DNA from: CAYMEV01 sp964431655 [NCBI: uncultured bacterium]
GTDB taxonomy: Bacteria > CAYMEV01
Reading direction: 5' to 3'
Assembly (NCBI GenBank): GCA_964431655.1
Contig: CAYSKJ010000044.1
Location: 1-19,806 of the forward strand
DNA: 19,806 bases
Position numbers and translations under genes: made by a program. The notes below the pieces were generated by a model. It ran no database searches, had not been told where the DNA came from, and worked only from the letters and a program-made list of their open reading frames with translations. This document shows positions 5,758 to 14,019 of the stretch, piece by piece (position 1 is the first letter of the stretch; each line of letters begins with the position of its first letter).

Positions 5758-7575
5758 TCAATCCAGTTCAAACTCCTGTTTCCAGTCTATCCTGTCATGG
5801 AACTCTGGCTGGTTTCTCTTGTCCAGAAGAAGGTTCTCCAGCACCAGATAGTCCATGTCCGTCCTCATGAAGCATTTATATGCGTCTTCAGGACTGCATA
5901 CTATTGGCTCGCCCCGGACATTGAAGGATGTGTTTACAATGACGGGACATCCGCTTATCCTGTTATATTCGGTCAGGAGGGCATGATAAACCGGATTCTG
6001 CTCACGGTTTATGGTCTGGAGCCTGGCGGAGTAGTCAACATGGGTGACTGCCGGTATATCAGACCGGTTTATATTGAGAAGATCAATCCCGAAGAGGGAT
6101 TGCTTGTCCCGGGGGACCGGCTTCCTCTTATCATCCCTGACATAGGCGGTAAAAAGCATATAGGGGCTGGGCGCGTCATGGTCAAAGTACTCCCCGGTCT
6201 CTTCTTCCAGAACTGAAGGGGCGAAGGGCCGGAACGACTCCCGGAACTTTATCTTCAGGTTCATCTTTGTCTGCATGTCTTTAAGCCTTGCATCGCCGAT
6301 TATGCTCCTGTGCCCCAGGGCACGGGGCCCGAATTCCATCCTGCCCTGGAACCAGCCTATGACATTGCCTTCATTGAGCAGGCCGGCGGCAGTCTTTATG
6401 ATATCCTCACTGGAAAGCCTTCTATATGGCAGTTTATTCTTTTTAAGGAATTCCTCTATTTCGCTGTCTGCATAGCGGGGTCCGAGGAAAGAACCCTTCT
6501 GATGGTCAGGGGATTTTATCTCCCTTGGTTTGTCCAGAAGCTGGTACCACACAAAGAGGGCTGAGCCCAGGGCTCCTCCGGCATCCCCGGCAGCTGGCTG
6601 AACCCACATGTTTTCAAATAAGCCCTCCCGGTGAAGCCTTCCATTGGCAACACAGTTGAGTGCAACACCTCCGGCAAGGACTATATTATTCTTTTTTGTT
6701 ATTTCCTTTGCATGCTTTGCCATTCTTAAAATTATGTCTTCAGTCACCACCTGTATGGACTTTGCTATGTCCATGTGAAACTGGGTAAGCTTTGATTCGC
6801 CGGTCCTGGGAGGCTGGCCGAAAAGCCTGTGAAAACGTCCGCTGGTCATGGTAAGGCCGTAGCAGTAGCAGAAATAGTCCAGGTTAAGCTCAAAACTTCC
6901 GTCCTCTTTAAGGTCCAGAAGCCTGTCATATATAAGGTCCACATATTTTGGCTGGCCGTAGGGGGCAAGCCCCATGAGCTTGTATTCGCCGCTGTTTACC
7001 TTGAAACCGCAGTAATAGGTGAAAGCAGAATAAAGAAGGCCCAGGGAATGAGGAAAATGAAGCTCCTTGAGTATTTTAATTTTGTTTTTTTCGCCTGTTC
7101 CTATGGATGCCGTCGCCCATTCACCCACACCGTCCATGGTGAGAATGGCAGCCTCTTCAAAGGGTGAGGGGAAAAATGCGGAAGCAGCGTGGGATTCATG
7201 GTGTTCGGCATAGAGTATATCCTTTTTGAAATTGAGCTCATTGTGTATCTTTTCAGCTATCCATAATTTGTCTTTGATCCAGAGGGGGATTGCCTTCATA
7301 AAGGATAAAAGCCCCCTGGGGGCAAAAGAAAGGTAAGTCTCCAGTATCCTTTCAAACTTAATAAAGGGCTTGTCATAGAATATCACATGATCCAGATCAT
7401 CAATACCAAGCCTGGAACTTTCAAGGCAGTACTTTACAGCATTGACGGGAAAGTTAAAGTCATGCTTTATCCTTGTGAACCTTTCCTCCTGGGCTGCGGA
7501 AACTATCTCGCCGTCCCTTACCAGTGCTGCGGCGCTGTCATGGTAAAAAGCCGATATGCCTAATATGCTTGTCAT
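5758..7575 (-). CDS. Carbamoyltransferase, NodU/CmcH/TobZ family
   Basis: A 605-residue cytoplasmic enzyme expected to move a carbamoyl group from carbamoyl phosphate, through carbamoyl-AMP, onto a hydroxyl of a sugar or small molecule. The N-terminal Kae1-like domain begins ILGISAFYHDSAAAL and contains the metal-binding HHESHA (125-130), the TMDGVGEWA loop (D148) and VLAGGVALNCVANGRL (299-314). The YrdC-like C-terminal domain carries GRMEFGPRALGHRS (411-424) and KFRESFRPFAPSVLEE. All core motifs are intact and the length is typical. It is the first gene of a probable four-gene cluster with SxtJ-like, coiled-coil and GT4 genes, so its acceptor is probably a surface glycan or a glycan precursor. 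The ATG at 7575 is preceded by AGGA at a rather long spacing, and the N-terminus aligns with the family without extension. Confidence 0.93.
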   Translation of the reverse strand: MTSILGISAFYHDSAAALVRDGEIVSAAQEERFTRIKHDFNFPVNAVKYCLESSRLGIDDLDHVIFYDKPFIKFERILETYLSFAPRGLLSFMKAIPLWIKDKLWIAEKIHNELNFKKDILYAEHHESHAASAFFPSPFEEAAILTMDGVGEWATASIGTGEKNKIKILKELHFPHSLGLLYSAFTYYCGFKVNSGEYKLMGLAPYGQPKYVDLIYDRLLDLKEDGSFELNLDYFCYCYGLTMTSGRFHRLFGQPPRTGESKLTQFHMDIAKSIQVVTEDIILRMAKHAKEITKKNNIVLAGGVALNCVANGRLHREGLFENMWVQPAAGDAGGALGSALFVWYQLLDKPREIKSPDHQKGSFLGPRYADSEIEEFLKKNKLPYRRLSSEDIIKTAAGLLNEGNVIGWFQGRMEFGPRALGHRSIIGDARLKDMQTKMNLKIKFRESFRPFAPSVLEEETGEYFDHDAPSPYMLFTAYVRDDKRKPVPRDKQSLFGIDLLNINRSDIPAVTHVDYSARLQTINREQNPVYHALLTEYNRISGCPVIVNTSFNVRGEPIVCSPEDAYKCFMRTDMDYLVLENLLLDKRNQPEFHDRIDWKQEFELD

Positions 7576-7606
7576 AAAAAAATATCCTGTCAGTTTTGAG
7601 TAATAA

Positions 7607-7634
7607 ATACTAATGTATTGATAAATTTGGTCAA
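7607..7634 (-). promoter_or_regulatory. Candidate promoter of the carbamoyltransferase cluster
   Basis: On the minus strand TTGACC (7634-7629) and TAGTAT (7612-7607) are spaced by 16 bp in the AT-rich gap upstream of the carbamoyltransferase. Transcription would start about 25 nt before the ATG at 7575. The -35 matches five of six consensus bases and the -10 four of six. Confidence 0.4.
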
Positions 7635-7664
7635 TAAAAATAGCAGTCTGCTTGAATACAGAAG

Positions 7665-7691
7665 GCAGGGCAGGCGTATTGCCAGCCCTGC
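7665..7691 (-). terminator. Strong hairpin after lpdA; probable end of the envelope/lpdA transcript
   Basis: Plus-strand GCAGGGCAGGC (7665-7675) pairs with GCCAGCCCTGC (7681-7691) around a GTATT loop, with one A-A mismatch. The hairpin begins 9 bp after the lpdA stop on the minus strand, where a terminator is expected. On that strand no U-tract follows, so an intrinsic terminator is uncertain. A 3'-end protecting stem or a factor-dependent end is possible. On the plus strand a T5 run does follow, but no plus-strand gene leads into it. Confidence 0.5.
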
Positions 7692-7700
7692 AGGTTTTTA

Positions 7701-9080
7701 TCAGGATTTTAGTACGTGTATTGGGAAGCCTTCCGCAAGATGGGCTGTTTCCATTATGGCCTCGCCTATGGTTGGATGGGCATGTATGGTCCGGGAAAGG
7801 TCTGAGATACCCAGCCCTGCATTTATGGCCAGGGTGGGCTCGAAAACCAGCTCCGGGGCCAGAGCGCCTATCATGTGGAATCCCAGCAGTTTTTTGTCAT
7901 CATAAAGCATTTTGATGAACCCGTCAGTATCGCCTGTTATCTGAGCCTTGGCGATAGCCTTGAGGGGGAATACCGCCTTTTGAAAGGCTGTTCCGCGGGA
8001 GGAAAGCTCTTTTTCAGTAAGGCCTGCCCGGCTTATTTCAGGCATGCTGTAGATGAAACTGGGTACAGCATCGTAATTTATCCTGCTTTCTTTGCCCATA
8101 ATATGGTCCACTGCCCGCAGTCCTTCTGCTGTGGCTACATGGGCGAGCTGGGGGGTGTTTATTATGTCGCCGGCGGCATATATGTTTTTGACGGCGGTCT
8201 GGCCGAATTCATTAACCGGGATTGTACCCCGGTCAGTGCTTATATTTACGGAATCAAGGCCGAGATTTTCCGTATTGGGGCGCCTTCCCGCGCTTATAAG
8301 GACCTTGTCTGCGCTTATCTCTATATCTCCCCCGGATATACGGGCAAGGACTTTCAGCCTGTCTCCTTCACGGCTTATCTCCTGGACCATGGCTGATGTA
8401 TAGGCTTTAATCCTTTTCCTGGAGAATATGCCTGCGAGATATGCCGATATTTCCCTATCCTCAAGGGGAGCCAGGCTGTCCAGCATCTCAACAATGGTGA
8501 CCTTTGAACCGAGGATATTGAATATGGATGCGAATTCAAGACCTATGGCCCCTGCTCCTATAATGCACAGCTCCCGGGGTATTGCGGTGAGTTCGAGAAT
8601 TTCATTGCTGGTTATTATGCCGGGGTCTCCGGTGTTAAGAGACCCGGGAACAGCCGGCCTGGAGCCGGTTGCTATGAGAAAGTGCTTTGACCGCAGCGTC
8701 TGGCCGCCGCTGACATTTACTGTGCCTGCATCAGCGAAACTGGCGTGGCCCTGGTATATGTCCACGCTGTTTTTTTTCAGAAGGTATTCCACACCTTTGA
8801 CAATATTCTTTACAAGCCTGTCTTTTCTTTCCTTAATGGCCTCAAGGGAGAAATTGACCTCCTCAATCTTTCCCAGTCCGTATTTATGCGCGCTTTTTAT
8901 CCTGGATATCAGGTGGCAGGATTCAAAATAGGCCTTGGTGGGTATACAGCCCCAGTTAAGGCAGGTGCCTCCGAAAACATGTTCCTTTTCAACTATTGCT
9001 GTCTTGAGGCCGTACTGGGAAGCCTTTATGGCTGAGGGGTATCCGGCCGGCCCTCCGCCTATTACAATCAGGTCATACAT
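7701..9080 (-). CDS. lpdA: Dihydrolipoyl dehydrogenase (E3)
   Basis: A 459-residue FAD-dependent disulfide oxidoreductase that reoxidises dihydrolipoyl groups with NAD+. The N-terminal FAD motif is VIGGGPAGYPSA (G8-G13). The redox-active pair sits in GGTCLNWGCIPTK (C40, C45). The NAD-binding fold is at IIGAGAIGLEFASI, the second FAD contact at NIYAAGDI, and the catalytic dyad is in HAHPTIGEAIME (H435, E440). All key residues and the length are normal. A clear AAGGAGCG ribosome binding site precedes the ATG. It is the third gene of an operon behind a propeller-like protein and a coiled-coil lipoprotein, 17 bp after the latter. No E1, E2, lipoyl synthesis or glycine-cleavage gene is in the window, so the complex it serves is unknown. 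Other members of this reductase family are less likely because the dihydrolipoyl-type CLNWGC and HPT-E motifs are both present. Confidence 0.93.
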   Translation of the reverse strand: MYDLIVIGGGPAGYPSAIKASQYGLKTAIVEKEHVFGGTCLNWGCIPTKAYFESCHLISRIKSAHKYGLGKIEEVNFSLEAIKERKDRLVKNIVKGVEYLLKKNSVDIYQGHASFADAGTVNVSGGQTLRSKHFLIATGSRPAVPGSLNTGDPGIITSNEILELTAIPRELCIIGAGAIGLEFASIFNILGSKVTIVEMLDSLAPLEDREISAYLAGIFSRKRIKAYTSAMVQEISREGDRLKVLARISGGDIEISADKVLISAGRRPNTENLGLDSVNISTDRGTIPVNEFGQTAVKNIYAAGDIINTPQLAHVATAEGLRAVDHIMGKESRINYDAVPSFIYSMPEISRAGLTEKELSSRGTAFQKAVFPLKAIAKAQITGDTDGFIKMLYDDKKLLGFHMIGALAPELVFEPTLAINAGLGISDLSRTIHAHPTIGEAIMETAHLAEGFPIHVLKS

Positions 9081-9097
9081 CTTATCGCTCCTTGCAT

Positions 9098-10237
9098 TTA
9101 CTGGACAGCTATTATTATCTTTTCCATCTTAAAGCGCTTTTTATTTAATAACGATATCTCAAATACAGAGCCGTCAGGTGCAAGGTTAATATTATAATCC
9201 TTGCCCTGCTCGAACAGGTCAGGGAGGATATGTATCCTTTGAATCTTCTTTATTCCCAGTTCAGAGGCTTCGATGATTATCCTGTCTGCCATGTCAAGGT
9301 CCAGGGTCTGGTATTTATCTATTATGTCAATGTTTTTAAGGGAGGGCTTGCCGAAGATGGATACGCCGATTATCCCCTTTTCCTTGAGTCCTGAGACCGA
9401 GCCTGGATAGTAGTAAAGAGAGCTGAGCATGATATCCTTTTCCTGGCTGACCAGGGTTATCTGATCCAGGGTCTGGAGTATCTGTTCCCTTTCTGTCTCC
9501 AGGGATTCAATCTGGGAGGTGAGCATGCTTTTTCTGATTTCTAGCTCATGATTCTCCATGCTGAGCTGTTTCTGCATCTCAATGGCTTCATTCCTTTCCT
9601 TGGTTAACTGATTGACAAATCTTTCTTTTATATAGTTGGGGGACTGGGTTGCTGTGCCCTGCAGGACCGATGAACCGTAGTCAGTGCCGTCATAAAAATG
9701 ATAAACTGTAAATCCCGGGAGAAGATGATCGAAAAGGGCTACCCTCTCTACCAGCTTCTGGGCATCCGAAGGTGGAAGGCCCTGTCTTTCTATCAGAAAC
9801 CTCATGGCAAGGTCATAGTGATTATCTCCCGGTTCAACGGTATCAGGCTGAGGAAGCCTTGAAAGAAGCTCGTCCCTTTCCTGCCGAAGGGAGGATAACT
9901 CCCTGTCCTTCTGCATGACCTGTTCAATGATTTCCTCATAGGATATCCCTTCCTCTTTCTGGAGCTTATCGCTAAGGAATGCTTCTGCTTCCGGGGTTAG
10001 GGCAAGCCGGGTTATCTCCTCCCGTGCTGTTTCCGGGTCATCCTTTGAATATTTGGTAACTACCCTTCTAAGGTCCTCTTCTTTACCGGCAAGCTCCTGA
10101 TTCAGTGACTCTATCTGCTGAACAAGCCTTTGCTGTTCGCTTATCTCCTCACTCTCCTCTTTCTTCTGGCATGAAAGGGTAAACAAAAGAAAGGCGAGCA
10201 TCATGAGAATAAGGGTAATTCTTGCATTGATTTTCAT
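9098..10237 (-). CDS. Coiled-coil lipoprotein with LysM-like segment
   Basis: A 379-residue protein with a lipoprotein signal: charged start, hydrophobic core and lipobox TLSC with Cys23 as the acylation site. Residues 31-60 and 100-130 are charged heptad-like coiled coils. Residues about 132-180 (VEPGDNHYDLAMRFL, later FDHLLPGFTVYHFYDG) have the PGD...LA...LLPG..VY pattern of a diverged LysM peptidoglycan-binding domain. A second long coiled coil covers 205-260. The C-terminal 110 residues begin LYYYPGSVSGLKEKGIIG, reminiscent of a domain at the end of some bacterial coiled-coil lipoproteins, and end in predicted beta strands. It is probably a membrane-anchored envelope protein that touches peptidoglycan. 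An AAGGAG ribosome binding site precedes the ATG, which lies 2 bp after the stop of the upstream gene. The function is unknown; the LysM call is moderate. Confidence 0.82.
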   Translation of the reverse strand: MKINARITLILMMLAFLLFTLSCQKKEESEEISEQQRLVQQIESLNQELAGKEEDLRRVVTKYSKDDPETAREEITRLALTPEAEAFLSDKLQKEEGISYEEIIEQVMQKDRELSSLRQERDELLSRLPQPDTVEPGDNHYDLAMRFLIERQGLPPSDAQKLVERVALFDHLLPGFTVYHFYDGTDYGSSVLQGTATQSPNYIKERFVNQLTKERNEAIEMQKQLSMENHELEIRKSMLTSQIESLETEREQILQTLDQITLVSQEKDIMLSSLYYYPGSVSGLKEKGIIGVSIFGKPSLKNIDIIDKYQTLDLDMADRIIIEASELGIKKIQRIHILPDLFEQGKDYNINLAPDGSVFEISLLNKKRFKMEKIIIAVQ

Positions 10238-10239
10238 AT

Positions 10240-11487
10240 TTAATCTCCTTGTAATTTAGTATCTTCCAACCAGAAATGGTTTTTAATTTCTGATGTAAAA
10301 AATTTTGGGTAATTGGGAAACCGCAGAGGAATCTGGATCATCTGCTGAGACCGGTCCTCATCCAGGTTAAGAAGGCCTATGCTGATTCCTTCGTTCCGTT
10401 TAAGTACTGAGAACACCGCGTAATTCTCATGCTCCGGGTGGAAAGCCAGGCTGGCCGCCCTTTCAATAACAGCCAGTGTCTGGTTTGTTATGATATCCCT
10501 GATCTGGAAATTAACCTGGCTTTCGAATACCCTCTGCATTACCTGCCTTTTGGGTATTTCTGCCGGGTCTTCTCCGGGCCGGGCCAGGCTTTCGTGGGCA
10601 GGAACCACAATATAGCCTTTATTAACGGCATGGACAAAAACGGACATATTTTCTTCGGAAAGGAAGGTTTTATGCTCTCCGGTCTTTGTATTGTAGCTGT
10701 AGATCTCCCTCGTATGAGCTCTTCCTTCAGCTATGGTGAAATAAATCATATCTCCGCTGACATTGATCCCTTCATGCTTTTTATTGTCATGGTGGATTAT
10801 GGTTTCGGTTTCTCCCTCCTCAAGATCGGTGAGCATGATGGATTTTACCTTGTCCAGGGCAGGATAGCCCTTTAGCCAGTAGAGGTATTTTCCATTTTCT
10901 GAAAAAGCTCCGGGAATATTGTTGTTTTCAGGATTATACTCCTTATGCAGGATCTTTTTTGCTGAAAGGTCCGCAACAACCAGAGCCCATCTCTTGTTGC
11001 CGGAATCAGTAAAGGCAATAAGCGGACTATCCTGTGATGATATCAGGTTCTCACAGTTTCCTGAACCTTCAATCATGTAATACTGGGAGTCAGCAGTATC
11101 AATAAAGCCAATGGCGGAGGATTTTCTGCCTTTCCTGACAATCTCCATTACAATATACCTGGAATTATCTGCAGTGAATACTCTGGATTCATTCAAGTCT
11201 TTTGTATTTGTTATATTATAGAGGGCTCCATTGCTGTAAAGGCAATATAGATCACGGCTCTGCCCCGGATCTACCCCTGTGAACACAATGGGTGACGGCA
11301 TGGGGAATTCCACCTCAGGCATGTTTGAACGGCTAAAGGAGGCTTTTACCCTGTAAAAGTTCAGGCCCTCCTCGCTTTTTATGAACTCGGTTTTTGCCGA
11401 GGCCTGCTCAAAAATAAGAAAATATGTTATTATAGCACCTGCCGTCATTATCATGAAAACAAGAGCCAGTACAATGGATCTTTTCAT
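10240..11487 (-). CDS. Signal-anchored or secreted beta-propeller-like protein
   Basis: A 415-residue protein starting MKRSIVLALVFMIMTAGAII followed by TYFLIFEQASA, a signal peptide or single membrane anchor. The rest is extracytoplasmic and made of repeated beta-strand blocks of about 45 residues such as RDLYCLYSNGALYNIT, SRYIVMEIVRKG, RWALVVADLS, KYLYWLKGYP, DMIYFTIAEG and NYAVFSVLKR. This resembles the TolB/WD-like propellers that report on sequence-poor repeats, but I cannot assign a family. The start was moved to the ATG at 11487: GAAGGG lies about 8 nt upstream, whereas the longer frame would begin at TTG (11493) with no ribosome binding site. It is the first gene of an operon with the lipoprotein (2 bp gap) and lpdA, and is divergent from the V-ATPase operon. 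Its role is unknown. Confidence 0.78.
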   Translation of the reverse strand: MKRSIVLALVFMIMTAGAIITYFLIFEQASAKTEFIKSEEGLNFYRVKASFSRSNMPEVEFPMPSPIVFTGVDPGQSRDLYCLYSNGALYNITNTKDLNESRVFTADNSRYIVMEIVRKGRKSSAIGFIDTADSQYYMIEGSGNCENLISSQDSPLIAFTDSGNKRWALVVADLSAKKILHKEYNPENNNIPGAFSENGKYLYWLKGYPALDKVKSIMLTDLEEGETETIIHHDNKKHEGINVSGDMIYFTIAEGRAHTREIYSYNTKTGEHKTFLSEENMSVFVHAVNKGYIVVPAHESLARPGEDPAEIPKRQVMQRVFESQVNFQIRDIITNQTLAVIERAASLAFHPEHENYAVFSVLKRNEGISIGLLNLDEDRSQQMIQIPLRFPNYPKFFTSEIKNHFWLEDTKLQGD

Positions 11488-11520
11488 CAGCAATCCCTTC
11501 TATTTTGCAGATTTTTATCT

Positions 11521-11548
11521 ATATTAACCATTAAGACTTTGCTTTCAA
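11521..11548 (-). promoter_or_regulatory. Candidate promoter of the propeller-lipoprotein-lpdA operon
   Basis: On the minus strand TTGAAA (11548-11543) and TAATAT (11526-11521) are spaced by 16 bp, placing the start of transcription about 25-30 nt before the ATG at 11487. An AT-only palindrome (TATTAAA-TT-TTTAATA, 11554-11569) lies just upstream of the -35. The remaining gap of about 190 bp between the divergent operons is AT-rich and holds no gene. Confidence 0.4.
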
Positions 11549-11612
11549 GAAAATATTAAATTTTTAATACAGACAATACAGCTTTAATTATTGCCAGGGA
11601 TTTTTAATTTTT

Positions 11613-11640
11613 TTGACAAAATCAGCAAATCAAATTTAAT
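11613..11640 (+). promoter_or_regulatory. Candidate promoter of the V-type ATPase operon
   Basis: A consensus TTGACA (11613-11618) is followed after 16 bp by TTTAAT (11635-11640), five of six to consensus. An alternative -10 is TAATAT (11637-11642) with an 18-bp spacer. T-rich DNA directly upstream could act as an UP element. The leader to the ATG at 11680 would be about 30 nt and holds a GAGAGAG ribosome binding site. Confidence 0.5.
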
Positions 11641-11679
11641 ATGTTCAACCTGATAATAATAATAAGAGAGAGTCATTAA

Positions 11680-11985
11680 ATGGAAAAGATAATTGACAGT
11701 ATTTTACTGGGTGAGAAGAAAGCTGAAGAGCTTATAGAAAAAAGCAGCAGAAAAGCCCTTGATATTGTACAGAGATCAAAGGATGAAGCCGGCAGAATAC
11801 TTCAGGAAATCCGGGACAAAGCTGAAAAGAAGGGCGTCGAACTGATTGATATTTCTTCCAGGGAAGCACAGGAAGAGGCACAAAACCTGCTGAAGGAATT
11901 TGAAAAAACCTCGCGGGATATAGAGAAAAGAGCCCTTGCTAATTCAGGAAAGGCCCTTGAATTTATCTTCAGGAAAATTCAGTAA
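11680..11985 (+). CDS. V-type ATPase peripheral-stalk subunit H/G (NtpF/AhaH-like)
   Basis: A 101-residue, almost entirely helical and charged protein (SILLGEKKAEELIEKSSRKA, ALDIVQRSKDEAGRILQEIR). It matches in size and character the subunit called H in archaeal and F in Enterococcus V-type ATPases, which pairs with subunit E as a right-handed coiled coil to form the peripheral stalk tying V1 to subunit I. Identification rests mainly on its position as the first gene before I-K-E-C-F-A-B-D and on composition, since this subunit is poorly conserved. Its stop directly abuts the start of subunit I with zero spacing, implying coupling. Confidence 0.85.
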   Translation: MEKIIDSILLGEKKAEELIEKSSRKALDIVQRSKDEAGRILQEIRDKAEKKGVELIDISSREAQEEAQNLLKEFEKTSRDIEKRALANSGKALEFIFRKIQ

Positions 11986-14001
11986 ATGTCCATAGATAAA
12001 ATCAAAAGAATACGGATTGCTGTTCACAGGAAGCAGAAGATTGCTCTTTTGAATGTTATCTACAACCTCGAGGCTGTACATATAGATGATTTTGAAGGCT
12101 TTGAGCAGCTGGACTCATCTGATGTCCTTGAGGACATTGAAAGGGATGACCGGAAAAAGTACAAAAACAAGATCCAGAGAGTCAATTCGGCCCTTGCATT
12201 CCTCTCGAGATACCAGAAGCCTGAAGGCCTTATACAGTCCTTTTTCCCCTCTAAGCTTTTCATAGATAAAGAGACTCTGGAGGAGATAAAGAACGGCTTT
12301 AATATGGATGCCTATATCCATGATATACTCAAGATAAACGAGGAGGAGAACAAGCTCAAAAGGGAGCAGTCCCGTCTTGAAACGCTTCTGCATGAGCTCA
12401 ATCCTTATCTTTTTATCGGGGACAGGATAAAGGATATCAAAGATACCGGATCAGCAAGGGTGAAAATAGGCCTGGTGTCAAGACAGGATTTCGCCGGCTT
12501 TTCTGAAAAGGCAGGAAAAATATTGCCTGCAGTATTAAAATACAATGAGTATAACCCCAAGGATGTATTCATATTTCTGGTATATCACAGGAATGCCCAG
12601 AAGGAAGTTGATGAGCTTTTCAGCGGTATAACCTTTATTGAGCACTCCTTCTCAAAACAGCTTTGTGAGTCACCGCAAAAGGAGCACAGTGATATAAGCG
12701 AAAAACTCAAGGCAATTGAGAAAAGGCTAAGCAAGCTCTATGAGAACGGCGATAGGATGTCCAGGGATGCTGACAAGCTGAAGGTTTTCTATGATCTGCT
12801 GAACAGCAGTCTTGACATATATGTAGTCCAGGAATCAGCAAAGGGGACAAAATCCTCTGTTTTTCTTAACGGATGGATACGGGAAAGGGATATTCAGGAT
12901 TTTGAAAAAGCCATTGCAGGATTTAAGGAGATTCATGTTGATTACAGGGAACCTGAAGAAAAGGATGAAGACATACCTGTTGCCCTCTCCACGCCACGTG
13001 TACTGAAGCCCTTTCAGATGGTCTTGAAGCTTTATGCCATGCCGAGGTTCTTTGAAGTGGATCCCACCTTCATACTTGCGCCCTTTTTTGCCCTGTTTTT
13101 TGCCCTTTGCCTGACTGACGCAGGCTACGGTCTCCTGCTGGTGCTTCTGTCCCTGCTTCTGTATAAAAGCAGGAAGGTGGAAAAGGGTTCGGAGCTATTG
13201 TTCAAACTCATGATTTTCAGCGGACTTTTAACAATAATAGCCGGCATACTTACCGGAGGTTTCATGGGCTACAGCCTTCAGGGAATACCGGTTTTAAACA
13301 GGCTGATACTCCTTGACCTGAACAGCGAAGCCGTGGATGCGGCAGAGCCTCCCTCCATAACCTTCCTTAAGATAGCCCTGCTACTTGGTATTATTCACGT
13401 AATTACAGGAATCAGCATAAGGGGTTATATGAAAATAAGGGACAGGCATGTTTTCAGTGCCGTGGTCGATGAGTTAAACCAGATACTGCTCATAGTTTTC
13501 GGAAGCATATATGTGGGGAATTTTCTTAGTTTCATCAACATTGAAGAAGGTTCTGCCATACTTACAGTATCAGGGTACGGTATGCTCATTACATCCCTGA
13601 TTTTTATCCTGTTTATCGGCAGGGAGCTCAGGAAACCCTTGCCTGTTGTAGGGAAGGGCCTGTTTGAATATTACAGCTTTTTCTCCGGAACCTTCGGCGA
13701 TGTCCTCTCCTATGCCCGTCTGATGGCACTGGGCATGGCTACAGGGGTTACTGCAAAGTCAGTGGGCATGATATCGGCTATGGTCTTTGATATAAAGATT
13801 ATCGGCCCTGTGATAGCAATCCTGATTTTTGTTGTGGGTCATTTATTCATGATGATAATAAATGCCCTGGGAAGCTTTATACATACAGCAAGGCTTCAGT
13901 ACCTTGAATTCTTTACCAAGTTCTATGAGGGCGGAGGCCGTGAATTCAAACCTTTTAAGCATGAAAAGAGATATATTGTCTTTGAAAAGGATCTTGCATA
14001 A
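11986..14001 (+). CDS. V-type ATPase subunit I (a subunit, ion-channel stator)
   Basis: A 671-residue membrane protein. The first 340 residues are a soluble charged helical arm. The second half has seven or eight helices, starting at FILAPFFALFFALCLTDAGYG, where the DAGYG mark is conserved. It provides the two half-channels by which ions reach the rotating c-ring. SYARLMALGMA (R578) and HTARLQYLEFF (R636) match the two conserved arginines of V-type a subunits, the first facing the ring carboxylate. The tail FYEGGGREFKPF is also a family signature. Length is typical (about 640-670). The ATG is immediately after the stop of subunit H; the ribosome binding site lies inside that gene. A 36-bp gap with a strong ribosome binding site separates it from subunit K. 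Confidence 0.95.
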   Translation: MSIDKIKRIRIAVHRKQKIALLNVIYNLEAVHIDDFEGFEQLDSSDVLEDIERDDRKKYKNKIQRVNSALAFLSRYQKPEGLIQSFFPSKLFIDKETLEEIKNGFNMDAYIHDILKINEEENKLKREQSRLETLLHELNPYLFIGDRIKDIKDTGSARVKIGLVSRQDFAGFSEKAGKILPAVLKYNEYNPKDVFIFLVYHRNAQKEVDELFSGITFIEHSFSKQLCESPQKEHSDISEKLKAIEKRLSKLYENGDRMSRDADKLKVFYDLLNSSLDIYVVQESAKGTKSSVFLNGWIRERDIQDFEKAIAGFKEIHVDYREPEEKDEDIPVALSTPRVLKPFQMVLKLYAMPRFFEVDPTFILAPFFALFFALCLTDAGYGLLLVLLSLLLYKSRKVEKGSELLFKLMIFSGLLTIIAGILTGGFMGYSLQGIPVLNRLILLDLNSEAVDAAEPPSITFLKIALLLGIIHVITGISIRGYMKIRDRHVFSAVVDELNQILLIVFGSIYVGNFLSFINIEEGSAILTVSGYGMLITSLIFILFIGRELRKPLPVVGKGLFEYYSFFSGTFGDVLSYARLMALGMATGVTAKSVGMISAMVFDIKIIGPVIAILIFVVGHLFMMIINALGSFIHTARLQYLEFFTKFYEGGGREFKPFKHEKRYIVFEKDLA

Positions 14002-14019
14002 AATAAGATTAACAATTTA

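Noticed and set aside
5361-6216. Plus-strand open frames of 161 and 169 codons opposite the SxtJ-like and carbamoyltransferase genes
   Set aside because: Both are antisense to genes with clear family motifs, and their translations look like no known protein.
7875-8931. Plus-strand open frames up to 173 codons opposite lpdA
   Set aside because: They are antisense to intact dihydrolipoyl dehydrogenase and have no domain-like features.
9098-10237. Reading the coiled-coil lipoprotein as an SMC or RecN-like ATPase
   Set aside because: There is no Walker motif. The lipobox and LysM-like segment point to the envelope instead.
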